From positions 682,001 to 746,000 of the forward strand of contig NZ_CP062938.1 in NCBI RefSeq assembly GCF_014898155.1: a DNA stretch of 64,000 nt. The letters are read 5' to 3'. How positions within the stretch are numbered: position 1 is the first letter of the stretch; each line of letters begins with the position of its first letter. Positions 18,230-25,760 of the stretch are shown in pieces. Source of the DNA: Bifidobacterium eulemuris. GTDB taxonomy: Bacteria > Actinomycetota > Actinomycetes > Actinomycetales > Bifidobacteriaceae. The notes below the pieces were generated by a model. The model worked only from the letters and a program-made list of their open reading frames with translations, searched no databases and was not told where the DNA came from. The position numbers and the translations under genes are program-made.

Positions 18230-18844
18230 TCAGGCGGTGACCCCGCGCACCTCGCGGCCCGAGGAGAACTTGTCGAGCGCGCCGGTTTTCGCGATGGCGA
18301 GGTACAGGTACCACATGCACACGCCGGCGAACACGAGGCCGGAGATGACGGTGGTGACCAGGTAGAGCAGGCCATAGGAGCCGGTGACGCTCATGCCCTG
18401 CAGGTGGGTGAAGAAGGTGTAGCCCCAGCAGGCGAGGCCGGAGAGCGCGCCGGACAACACCATCACCGAAAGGTTCCACTTCTTATAGGCGAAGATCAGG
18501 AAGGCGACTTCGGCGAACAGACCCTGCAGCAGGGCGATCAGGAAGGTTTCGACCCCGCCCCACAGATTGCCCATCAGCGCCTCGAGCACGCCGGCCACGA
18601 CCTCGGCGTAGACGGCCGCGCCGGGCTTGCGCACGACCACGGCGGCCAGCGGTCCGGCGAACAGCCACAGGCCGTTGAACAGGCCGGGCAGTCCGGGAAC
18701 CAGCACGTCCATGGCCTCCCAGGGCGCATAGGTCGCGGTGGCCACGCCCCAGTAGATCAGGGCCGAGGCGACGCCGATCACGGACGCGACGGCGATATCG
18801 ACGACACGCCACTTGTAGTTGGCTTTGGCGATGGTTTGAGACAT
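18230..18844 (-). CDS. ykoE: ECF transporter S component, YkoE family
   Basis: 204 residues, almost entirely hydrophobic with about six helices. The strings YWGVATATYAPWEAM, GLPGLFNGLWLFAGPLAAVVVRKPGAAVYAE and GNLWGGVETFLIALLQG match the YkoE family of thiamine/hydroxymethylpyrimidine transporters. It binds the substrate in the membrane and hands it to the fused A-A'-T partner downstream. The TPP riboswitch immediately upstream supports the substrate class. The leader hairpin covers its ribosome site. Confidence 0.9.
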   Translation of the reverse strand: MSQTIAKANYKWRVVDIAVASVIGVASALIYWGVATATYAPWEAMDVLVPGLPGLFNGLWLFAGPLAAVVVRKPGAAVYAEVVAGVLEALMGNLWGGVETFLIALLQGLFAEVAFLIFAYKKWNLSVMVLSGALSGLACWGYTFFTHLQGMSVTGSYGLLYLVTTVISGLVFAGVCMWYLYLAIAKTGALDKFSSGREVRGVTA

Positions 18845-18849
18845 TGATG

Positions 18850-18896
18850 TGCCTTTCTCTCGTCACACGCCGACGTTCGGCGTGCGTTCTCAGGCA
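18850..18896 (-). promoter_or_regulatory. Expression platform masking the ykoE ribosome site
   Basis: Between aptamer and start codon lies a strong hairpin CACGCCGACGTTCGGCGTG (18866-18884, 8-bp stem, 3-nt loop). Around it GTGCCT (upstream in the RNA) can pair with AGGCAC, which overlaps the GAGAGAAAGG ribosome site. There is no T-run after the hairpin, so control is more likely translational than by termination. Confidence 0.55.
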
Positions 18897-18908
18897 CGGG
18901 AAAAGAGC

Positions 18909-19001
18909 GACGTCCGTGCACCAGCATTGTCTGGACTCACGTTCATTCGGTCGAGGAAACCCTCATCTCAGCCGCTTTTGGACAGCAGCCCCCGTGTCAA
19001 C
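18909..19001 (-). ncRNA. TPP riboswitch (THI element)
   Basis: On the minus strand the leader contains CGGGGGCTGC, then GCGGCTGAGATGAGGG with the invariant CUGAGA, and GAACGTGAGTCCAGACAATG followed by GCTGGTGCACGGA. These match the conserved pyrimidine-sensor and pyrophosphate-sensor arms of the TPP aptamer. It sits just upstream of the YkoE-like gene, and thiamine pyrophosphate binding should switch the operon off. Confidence 0.9.
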
Positions 19002-19018
19002 TCACACAGTGTAAAACA

Positions 19019-20386
19019 TCACCTGGCCAATTTGTCAAGCAGCAGCGCTTCGGTGACCACGTTGCTCTTCAGGCCCGGCAAAGAGATGGACTCATTGGGA
19101 CTGTGCGCGTTGGCCTTCGGATCCTCCGGCCCGGTGACGAGCACCTGGGCGTCAGGGAAGATGCGCTGCAATTCGGGGATGAACGGAATCGAACCGCCTT
19201 CGCCCTTGTTCACCGGCGCCACGCCGAAGGCCTCCTCCATCGCCTCCATCGCGTCCTTGGTGGCCTCGGCGTTCGGATCCATGGCCCAGCCCATGCCGTT
19301 CTCCAGCTTGTCCACACTCACCTGCGCGCCGAAGGGGGCGTTCGAGACGAGGAACGCGGCCAGCGCGTCCTGCGCCTCTTCAGGGCGCTGGTTCGGCGCG
19401 GTGCGCAGGGAGAGGCGGAAGGTGGTTTCGGGGGCGATCACATTGAACGATCCTTCGACCGGATGCGCGTCGAAACCGATCACGGTCACGCTCGGCTTGG
19501 TCCACATACGCGCGGCGAGCGAACCGGTGCCGGCCATACGGTAGCCGTCGACGACGCCCGCGTCGGCGCGCACGCTCGCCTCGTCGAGGTCGCGCTGCAA
19601 ACCGCCGATCGGCTCCTCCGCGGCCACGCCCGGCACCGCCAGGTCGCCGTTCGCGTCGTACATGGAGGCGATGAGCATGGCAGCCAGCGTGTTCGCGTCG
19701 AGAATGGGACCGCCGAACTGGCCGGAATGCACGGGATGCTCCAACGCCCTGACGGTCACGTCCACGCAGGTGTTGCCGCGCAGCGAAGTGGTCAGGCTGG
19801 GGATTTCGGCGGACCAGTTGCCCGAGTCGGCCACGATGATCACATCGGACTCGAATTCGTCGCGATGCTCCTCGATGAAGGGGATGAAGCTCGGCGAACC
19901 CATCTCCTCCTCGCCTTCGATGAACACCTTGATATTCACCTTGAGATTGTCGCCGAGCGCCTTGAGCGCGCCGGAGTGGATGGCGATGCCGCCGCCGTCG
20001 TCGGCCGCGCCGCGGCCGTACAGGCGCGTGTCGATTTCGGTGGCCACGAACGGGTCGGTGTCCCATTCGGCCGGGTCGGGCACCGGCTGCACGTCATGAT
20101 GCGCGTACAGCAGCACGGTGGGCGCGTCCGGATCGACGATCCTCGCGCCGATCACCTCCCATGCGCCGGGAGTGCCGTCGGGATTATGGGCCTGGGCGAC
20201 TTTCGCGTCCACCCCCACCTCGCGCATCAGCTCGGCCACGAACTCGGCCGATCGCCTCATATGCTCGCCGGTGATGCCATGAGCGGAAATCGACTGGAGC
20301 GCGATTTTGTCGCGCAGCACGCCGACGATGCGTTCCCAATCGGATTCCACCCGCGAGCGGATGTCCTGAGCGGTGAGATCTGACAT
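19019..20386 (-). CDS. M20-family metallopeptidase (dipeptidase / succinyl-diaminopimelate desuccinylase-like)
   Basis: 455 residues from ATG 20386 (MSDLTAQD), chosen because AAAGGA lies about 9 nt before it; the frame is open 42 codons further up with no recognisable content. Di-zinc ligands and catalytic residues are all visible: LLYAHHDVQP (His, Asp), GRGAADDGGG (bridging Asp), IEGEEEMGSP (catalytic Glu and ligand), ADSGNW (Asp) and AHSPNES (His). A lid domain lies at about 190-330. It probably cleaves dipeptides in the cytosol; dapE activity cannot be excluded from sequence. Confidence 0.9.
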   Translation of the reverse strand: MSDLTAQDIRSRVESDWERIVGVLRDKIALQSISAHGITGEHMRRSAEFVAELMREVGVDAKVAQAHNPDGTPGAWEVIGARIVDPDAPTVLLYAHHDVQPVPDPAEWDTDPFVATEIDTRLYGRGAADDGGGIAIHSGALKALGDNLKVNIKVFIEGEEEMGSPSFIPFIEEHRDEFESDVIIVADSGNWSAEIPSLTTSLRGNTCVDVTVRALEHPVHSGQFGGPILDANTLAAMLIASMYDANGDLAVPGVAAEEPIGGLQRDLDEASVRADAGVVDGYRMAGTGSLAARMWTKPSVTVIGFDAHPVEGSFNVIAPETTFRLSLRTAPNQRPEEAQDALAAFLVSNAPFGAQVSVDKLENGMGWAMDPNAEATKDAMEAMEEAFGVAPVNKGEGGSIPFIPELQRIFPDAQVLVTGPEDPKANAHSPNESISLPGLKSNVVTEALLLDKLAR

Positions 20387-20464
20387 GGATGACGGTCCTT
20401 TCCTCGTGTTCCCAGGGTCGCGCGAATCAGACGCGGGCCGCATCCCGGCCGCGACGGACGTTTT

Positions 20465-20495
20465 CGATATGCCCATATCGGCCCATATCGATGGG
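20465..20495. promoter_or_regulatory. Two adjacent short palindromes in a divergent promoter region
   Basis: CGATATG-CC-CATATCG (20465-20480) is followed directly by CCCAT-ATCG-ATGGG (20482-20495), and the core CCCATATCG occurs twice in direct order. They lie between the divergent peptidase gene and the DUF3043 gene, where an operator would be expected. The binding protein is unknown. Confidence 0.4.
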
Positions 20496-20552
20496 ATTGC
20501 AACGCCTGACACCTGGTATTCATGCGTCTATACGTCACCGTAACCTGCAATC

Positions 20553-21164
20553 ATGACATGGAACCCGTTCAAGAAGGAGCAGGCCCAGCAGCCTGTCGAA
20601 GAGTCCGCCAAATCCGATTCCTCCAAAGGCAAAGGACACGCCACCCCCAAGCGCAAGGAGGCGCAGGCGGCCAACCTGCGCCCGCTGGTGCCGGTGGACC
20701 GCAAGGCCAGCGCGAAAGCCGCCAAGGCCCGCATGCGCGAAAAGGAGAACGCCGAATACGAGGCGATGCAGAAGGGCGATCTGAGCCGCATGCCCCGAGC
20801 CGAGCGTCTGCCGTGGCGCATCTACATCCGCGACTATGTGGACGCCCGCTGGAATATCGGCGAGTTCTTCATCCCGGTCGCCTTCGGCATTCTGATCCTG
20901 TCCATGATTCTGTCCGTATTCGTGCAGAACGTCGCCATCTCCATGGCCATGATGATTCTTATGTACGGGTACCTGTTCGCCGTGATCATCGACACCTGGC
21001 TGATGTGGCGCAAGCTTAAGAAGAAGCTGATCGCCAAGTTCGGCGAGGCCTCCGTGGCCAAGGGATCGCGCTCCGGCACCTACGCGTGGAGCCGCGCCAT
21101 CCAGATGCGCCGCTGGCGTCTTCCCAAGGCGCGCAACAAGCGTGGCGAATACCCCGAGGACTGA
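20553..21164 (+). CDS. DUF3043 membrane protein
   Basis: 203 residues. Lys/Ala-rich charged N-terminus (about 1-85), two membrane helices (about 107-125 and 128-150: FFIPVAFGILILSMILSVF, AISMAMMILMYGYLFAVIID) and a basic C-terminal tail (KARNKRGEYPED). This is the actinobacterial DUF3043 family, of unknown function. A TAACCT box ends 6 nt before the ATG and no ribosome site is evident, so a leaderless transcript is likely. It is followed by a clear terminator. Confidence 0.85.
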   Translation: MTWNPFKKEQAQQPVEESAKSDSSKGKGHATPKRKEAQAANLRPLVPVDRKASAKAAKARMREKENAEYEAMQKGDLSRMPRAERLPWRIYIRDYVDARWNIGEFFIPVAFGILILSMILSVFVQNVAISMAMMILMYGYLFAVIIDTWLMWRKLKKKLIAKFGEASVAKGSRSGTYAWSRAIQMRRWRLPKARNKRGEYPED

Positions 21165-21188
21165 TTCCCCGCGTTATTCCATAAGGAG

Positions 21189-21214
21189 AGCCGCCCGACC
21201 TGGGCGGCTTTTTT
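21189..21214 (+). terminator. Intrinsic terminator after the DUF3043 gene
   Basis: AGCCGCCC, a 5-nt loop, then GGGCGGCT followed by a run of T to 21214. A textbook rho-independent terminator on the plus strand, 25 bases after the stop codon. Confidence 0.92.
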
Positions 21215-21272
21215 GCTTTACGATGGACGTCAGACGCGGGGTGCGACCCGCATCCGATCCCAAGGAGACAAA

Positions 21273-22715
21273 ATGACCCAGCAGTATGACGTGGCGATTG
21301 TAGGCGCGGGACCGGGAGGCTACTCGACCGCTTTGCGCGCGGCCGAATTGGGGATGTCCGTCGCCCTGATCGAGCGTGAGGGCACCGTGGGCGGCACCTG
21401 TCTGAACCGCGGGTGCATCCCCTCGAAGGCGTTGATCACCGCCATGCACGCCATGGACGCCGCGCGTCATGCCGACGTGTTCGGCGTGCGGGCGAGCGTG
21501 TCCGGCATCGACTACAACCGTCTGCGGGAGTATCGCCTCGGCGCCGTCGCCACCATGACCAAAGGCCTGTCCGAACTGCTCGCACAACGCAAAATCGACG
21601 TGCTGTACGGCGAGGCGGAACTCGCGGACACGCACACCATCCGCATTCTCATAACCGATCCCGCCGACGACGGGACCCAGCACGTCACGACCGTCACCGC
21701 CGAGCATATCGTGCTCGCCACCGGCGGCAGACCCCGAACTTTACCGGGAGAGCCGTTCCGAGACGCGCTGATCGATTCCACGCGGGCGCTGGAGCTGGAC
21801 GAGTTTCCCTCACGCGCGGTGATCGTCGGCGCGGGCGCCATCGCCGTCGAATTCGCCTCCCTGTGGAACGCAGCGGGATGCGAGGTCACGCTGATCATCC
21901 GCAAAGGCCGCGTGCTGTCCGGCTGGGACAAACGCACCGGCATGACCCTCACCCGCGAACTCAAACGCCGGGGCGTCACCGTCATCGCCAACGCCTCCGT
22001 CACCGGCGTCGACACCGGCATCAAAACCGGCGCGACCGTGCGTTATACGCAGGCCGGCGGCGAAGAAACCGACGTGGAGGCCGACGTGGTGCTGGCCGCC
22101 ATTGGCCGCGACCCGAACACCGACGCGCCATGGTTCGACGCGCTGGGCATCGCCCGCGACACGCACGGCCTGCTGGCGGTCGACGAGCTGGGTCGTACCT
22201 CGGTTCCGGGAGTGTGGGCGGTGGGAGACATCACCCCCGGGCATGCCCTCGCCCACCGCGCCTTCGCGCAGGGCATCACGGTGGCCGAGGCCATCGCCGG
22301 ACTTGAGCCCCGCCCCGTGGACGAGGCGACCGTGCCCGGCATCGTATTCTCCTCGCCGGAAGCGGCCACGGTCGGACTGACCGAAGAGCAGGCCAAAGAG
22401 CGAGACGATCTGCTCAATGTGAAGCAGACCGCATATCCCATGCTGGGCAACGCGCGCATGATGATGAGCGGAACCGGCGGCTCGATGGCCGTGGTCAGCG
22501 GCGAGAGGGCGGACCGTCCGGGCGTGCCCGTGGTGCTCGGCGTGCATATCGTCGCCCCCGGCGCGTCCGACCTGATCGCCGAAGCGCAACAGCTGGTCGG
22601 CGCACGCACGCCTCTGGCCGAGGCCGCGCGGCTTATCCACCCCCACCCCACATTCAGCGAGACGCTCGGCGAGGCCCTGCTCAAGGCCGACGGGCGTCCC
22701 TTGCACACGCGCTGA
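21273..22715 (+). CDS. lpd: Dihydrolipoyl dehydrogenase-like FAD oxidoreductase
   Basis: 480 residues from ATG 21273, which has AAGGAG 6-7 nt before it. FAD-binding GAGPGGYSTALRAA, the redox-active disulfide in GGTCLNRGCIPSK, the NAD-binding fold (VIVGAGAIAVEFASLW), the second FAD motif (GVWAVGDITPGHALAHRA) and the C-terminal dimerisation domain with the catalytic His-Glu pair in IHPHPTFSETLGEA are all present. It reoxidises a dihydrolipoyl or comparable dithiol with NAD+. No E1/E2 or glycine-cleavage genes lie nearby, so its partner complex cannot be told here. Confidence 0.93.
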   Translation: MTQQYDVAIVGAGPGGYSTALRAAELGMSVALIEREGTVGGTCLNRGCIPSKALITAMHAMDAARHADVFGVRASVSGIDYNRLREYRLGAVATMTKGLSELLAQRKIDVLYGEAELADTHTIRILITDPADDGTQHVTTVTAEHIVLATGGRPRTLPGEPFRDALIDSTRALELDEFPSRAVIVGAGAIAVEFASLWNAAGCEVTLIIRKGRVLSGWDKRTGMTLTRELKRRGVTVIANASVTGVDTGIKTGATVRYTQAGGEETDVEADVVLAAIGRDPNTDAPWFDALGIARDTHGLLAVDELGRTSVPGVWAVGDITPGHALAHRAFAQGITVAEAIAGLEPRPVDEATVPGIVFSSPEAATVGLTEEQAKERDDLLNVKQTAYPMLGNARMMMSGTGGSMAVVSGERADRPGVPVVLGVHIVAPGASDLIAEAQQLVGARTPLAEAARLIHPHPTFSETLGEALLKADGRPLHTR

Positions 22716-22786
22716 CGGGAGGGCAGTGATACTGCTAGACTTGATGCCCAGTGTGTTCATCATCCGTATCGCAGTGAAGGAAAGAG

Positions 22787-23572
22787 ATGGCTCAGAACGA
22801 CGCTAAGGCCGAGAAGAAGCCCGGCACGATCAAGCAGATCATCCAGATTTTCAAATACACCTACGCGCAGGATAAGCAGTTGCCTTGGCTGCTGGCGGGC
22901 GTGTTCGTCGCCCCCATCGTCGTGATGGTGATCGCGGGCATCGTCTTCCACTGGTCGGTGATGAGCTGGATCTTCCTGATGATCACCGCGATCATGCTGG
23001 GCCTGCTGTTCGCCACCATGATGCTCACCCGCCGCGCCGACCGCGTCGGATACCGTCAGCTGGAGGGGCGTCCGGGCGCGGCCGTCAGCGTGCTGAGCAA
23101 TATGAAGAAGGCCGGCTTCACCTTCCCTGAGCAGCCGGTGTGGATCGATGCCAAAACCAAGGACGCGATCTGGCGCGGCACCTCCATCAACGGCATCTAT
23201 CTGATCGGTGAGGGCGACTACGGCCGCGTCTCCAAAGCGATGGACCGCCAGGAGCACAACATCAAGGGCGTGACCGCCGGCTCATCCATTCCCGTGTACC
23301 GCATCGCGGTGGGCACCGGCGAGCATCAGGTGGCGCTGAAGGACGTGCGCAAGGCCGTCACCAAGAAGAAGGCCTACGAGCCGACCAACCATAAGAATCC
23401 CGTACTGGCCAAAATCCACCCGCGCCGCCGTTTCCTGCTGACGAAAACCGAGCTCGACACGCTTAACGACCGTCTGCGCACCCTGCAGACCAAGGGCGGA
23501 TACGGCATTCCCAAGGGCATCGATCCCACGCATCCGCAGCGTGTGAGCCGTCGCGCCATGCGCGGCCGCTGA
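22787..23572 (+). CDS. DUF4191 membrane protein
   Basis: 261 residues with a lysine-rich N-terminus, two membrane helices (about 36-58 and 63-84) and a cytoplasmic domain with RRADRVGYRQLEGRPGAA and a basic C-terminus ending RRAMRGR. This is the actinobacterial DUF4191 family, often found beside glnA as here. Function unknown. GAAGGAAAGAG precedes the ATG; a TAGACT box lies further up at about 22734. Confidence 0.85.
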   Translation: MAQNDAKAEKKPGTIKQIIQIFKYTYAQDKQLPWLLAGVFVAPIVVMVIAGIVFHWSVMSWIFLMITAIMLGLLFATMMLTRRADRVGYRQLEGRPGAAVSVLSNMKKAGFTFPEQPVWIDAKTKDAIWRGTSINGIYLIGEGDYGRVSKAMDRQEHNIKGVTAGSSIPVYRIAVGTGEHQVALKDVRKAVTKKKAYEPTNHKNPVLAKIHPRRRFLLTKTELDTLNDRLRTLQTKGGYGIPKGIDPTHPQRVSRRAMRGR

Positions 23573-23596
23573 TCGGCACGAATCGGAATCTCTTCG

Positions 23597-23633
23597 CGGG
23601 GCCCCACGACGCCATGCACGCCGTGGGGCCCCG
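23597..23633 (+). terminator. Strong hairpin after the DUF4191 gene
   Basis: CGGGGCCCCACG (23597-23608) pairs perfectly with CGTGGGGCCCCG (23622-23633) over a 13-nt loop, 24 bases after the stop codon. There is no T-run after it, so termination efficiency is uncertain. Confidence 0.6.
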
Positions 23634-23642
23634 TCATATTCC

Positions 23643-23770
23643 GACAACAATCTTTCCGTCTTTCCTTTCCGTTTCTCGTTCGCGTCTTTCTGTCATCCTC
23701 CTTCTCCACTTCTCCCCTCTCTTCTTTGTGTCTTTCCGCTCCCTACCCACGTTCCTCGTCCCGCATCCAC
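23643..23770 (+). other. Polypyrimidine tract in the glnA upstream region
   Basis: From about 23650 to 23765 the plus strand is nearly all C and T, with only scattered purines. It lies between the DUF4191 terminator hairpin and the glnA promoter. The 455-base gap 23573-24027 has no credible gene. Possible roles are an untranslated-leader element or an unusual DNA structure; none is shown by sequence. Confidence 0.6.
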
Positions 23771-23937
23771 CCACACGGCTTCATCGCATGGCCCCGACCA
23801 TATCGTCCACGTCCTTCGACACGGACGGCGCACGCACCGCACCGGGTCTTGTCCATAACCTGAAAAACGCAAACCAGCGGCTCAATCACCGCAAAACCGC
23901 ATGATTCCGTGGGTTCCATGCAATCCAGCATCCCGAC

Positions 23938-23990
23938 GTAACACTTTCGTAACCCAACTCGCGAGTGAGCGAAACGCATATTCCTATGCT
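23938..23990 (+). promoter_or_regulatory. glnA promoter with GlnR-like site
   Basis: GTAAC-ACTTTC-GTAAC (23938-23953) fits the AC-n9-AC core of actinobacterial GlnR boxes; a further GAAAC lies at 23971-23975 and a 10-base palindrome ACTCGCGAGT between them. A -10-like TATGCT is at 23985-23990 without a good -35, as expected for an activated promoter. Assignment to GlnR rests on resemblance and on the downstream gene. Confidence 0.5.
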
Positions 23991-24027
23991 TAACACTCGT
24001 AACGTTTCTCATGAAAGGAGCGGTCCC

Positions 24028-25464
24028 GTGACCGAACTCAAAACCAAGGCCGACGCCGAGGCCCTGATCAACCAGGAAGGCGTGGAGTACGTCTCCATCC
24101 GCTTCACCGACCTCATCGGTGTCCAGCAGCACTTCAACGTGCCGGCCAGCGAATTCCTCAAGGACGCCTTCGACGAGGGCATGCCGTTCGATGGCTCCTC
24201 CGTGCAGGGCTTCCAGGCCATCAACGAGTCCGACATGAAGCTTATCCCGGATATCGCGACCGCCTTCATCGACCCGTTCCGCAAGCATAAGACGCTGAAC
24301 GTCTCCTTCTCCATCGTGGATCCGCTGACCGACGAGCCTTACTCCCGCGATCCGCGTCAGGTCGCCGGCAAGGCCGAGGCCTACCTGAAGTCCACCGGCA
24401 TCGCCGACACCGCCTCCTTCGCCCCCGAGGCCGAGTTCTTCATCTTCGACAAGGTGCGTTTCTCCAACGACATGAACCGCTCCTTCTATGAGGTCGATTC
24501 CATCGAGGCCCCGTGGAACTCCGGTGTGGACACCGAAGAGGACGGCACCCCGAACATCGGCTTCAAGAACCGCGTCAAGCGCGGCTACTTCCCCGTCCCG
24601 CCGATCGACCACAACCAGGATCTGCGCGACGATATGGTCGCCAACCTGCAGAAGGTCGGTCTGACTCTGGAGCGCGCCCACCACGAGGTCGCCGGCGCCG
24701 GCCAGCAGGAGATCAACTACCGCTTCAACTCCCTGCAGCACGCGGGCGACGACCTGATGAAGTACAAGTACGTCATCCACGAGACCGCCGCTCTGGCTGG
24801 CAAGGCCGCCACCTTCATGCCCAAGCCCATGGCCGGCGACAACGGCACCGGCATGCACTGCCACCAGTCCCTGTGGAAGGACGGCAAGCCGCTGTTCTAC
24901 GATGAGAAGGGCTACGCAGGCCTGTCCGATCTGGCCCGCTGGTACATCGGCGGTCTGATCAAGCACTCCTCCTCGGTGCTGGCCTTCACCAACCCGTCGC
25001 TGAACTCCTACCACCGTCTGGTGCCGGGCTTCGAAGCGCCCGTCAACCTGGTGTACTCGGCCCGCAACCGTTCCGCCGCCATCCGTATCCCGCTGGCCGG
25101 CACCTCCCCCGCCGCCAAGCGCATCGAGTTCCGCGCGCCGGATCCCTCCTGCAACCCGTTCCTGGCCTTCTCCGCCCAGCTCATGGCCGGTCTCGACGGC
25201 ATCCTCAACCACATCGAGCCGCCGGAGCCGGTCGACAAGGACCTCTACGAGCTGCCGCCGGAAGAGCACGCGGGCATCAAGCAGGTGCCGAGCTCCCTGG
25301 CCGAGGCCATGGACGCGCTGGAGGAGGACCACGACTTCCTCACCGCGGGCGACGTCTTCACCGACGACCTGATCGAGACCTGGATCGGCCTCAAGCGCGA
25401 TGAGATCGACCAGTCCCGCCTGTCGCCCACCCCGCTGGAGTACGAGCTGTACTTCCACATCTAG
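24028..25464 (+). CDS. glnA: Glutamine synthetase, type I
   Basis: Condenses glutamate and ammonia to glutamine with ATP; forms a dodecamer in the cytosol. 478 residues from GTG 24028, chosen because AAAGGAG lies 7-8 nt before it and the family start ([12 protein letters not shown]) follows. Beta-Grasp N-domain with DGSSVQGF, metal and substrate ligands in [17 protein letters not shown] and [12 protein letters not shown], and the latch loop [18 protein letters not shown] holds the tyrosine that is adenylylated in GSI-beta enzymes, so GlnE-type control is expected. Monocistronic with its own terminator. Confidence 0.98.
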   Translation: MTELKTKADAEALINQEGVEYVSIRFTDLIGVQQHFNVPASEFLKDAFDEGMPFDGSSVQGFQAINESDMKLIPDIATAFIDPFRKHKTLNVSFSIVDPLTDEPYSRDPRQVAGKAEAYLKSTGIADTASFAPEAEFFIFDKVRFSNDMNRSFYEVDSIEAPWNSGVDTEEDGTPNIGFKNRVKRGYFPVPPIDHNQDLRDDMVANLQKVGLTLERAHHEVAGAGQQEINYRFNSLQHAGDDLMKYKYVIHETAALAGKAATFMPKPMAGDNGTGMHCHQSLWKDGKPLFYDEKGYAGLSDLARWYIGGLIKHSSSVLAFTNPSLNSYHRLVPGFEAPVNLVYSARNRSAAIRIPLAGTSPAAKRIEFRAPDPSCNPFLAFSAQLMAGLDGILNHIEPPEPVDKDLYELPPEEHAGIKQVPSSLAEAMDALEEDHDFLTAGDVFTDDLIETWIGLKRDEIDQSRLSPTPLEYELYFHI

Positions 25465-25486
25465 GCTGAAGGGCTGTTTTCCTTGG

Positions 25487-25506
25487 GATTAAGCCATTGC
25501 TTAATC
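25487..25506 (+). other. Perfect 8-bp hairpin in the glnA 3' untranslated region
   Basis: GATTAAGC-CATT-GCTTAATC lies 23 bases after the glnA stop and 39 bases before the terminator. It may protect the 3' end or bind a protein; there is no further evidence. Confidence 0.5.
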
Positions 25507-25545
25507 TCGAGGGTAGCCAAAAGGCAGCCATTGATGGCAAAGAAC

Positions 25546-25571
25546 AACCCCGGCTTCGGTCGGGGTTTTTC
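25546..25571 (+). terminator. Intrinsic terminator of glnA
   Basis: AACCCCG, an 8-nt loop, CGGGGTT, then TTTTTC. A good rho-independent terminator about 80 bases after the glnA stop. Confidence 0.9.
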
Positions 25572-25578
25572 TTTGTCT

Positions 25579-25760
25579 GGTCGCACGGATGTCATCCTCA
25601 CCCACGCCCGTGCGACCCTCAAATCACACCCAAACGAACATCCCAACGTGACGTTCCTTGGAATACCAACGTTTCCCACCGACGCGACCGCACACGGCAC
25701 GTGCGGTTCATGTGACGAAAAGTCGCACGGCACTCACCCACCCCACACTCCGTGCGAACC
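25579..25760 (-). repeat. Structured intergenic repeat, copy A
   Basis: One of four related copies (A-D). Read on the minus strand from the 3' end of the ABC-F gene it has GCGGGTTCGCACGG, a loop, CCGTGCGAC and CTTTTC (terminator-like), then a hairpin ACCGCAC/GTGCGGT, then a hairpin around TTCCTTGGAA (25645-25673), GTTCGTTTG, and the end box GAGGGTCGCACGG. An outer 10-bp inverted repeat GGTCGCACGG/CCGTGCGACC (25579-25588 and 25608-25617) adds a further hairpin. The first ~27 bases overlap the ABC-F C-terminus. Confidence 0.85.
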
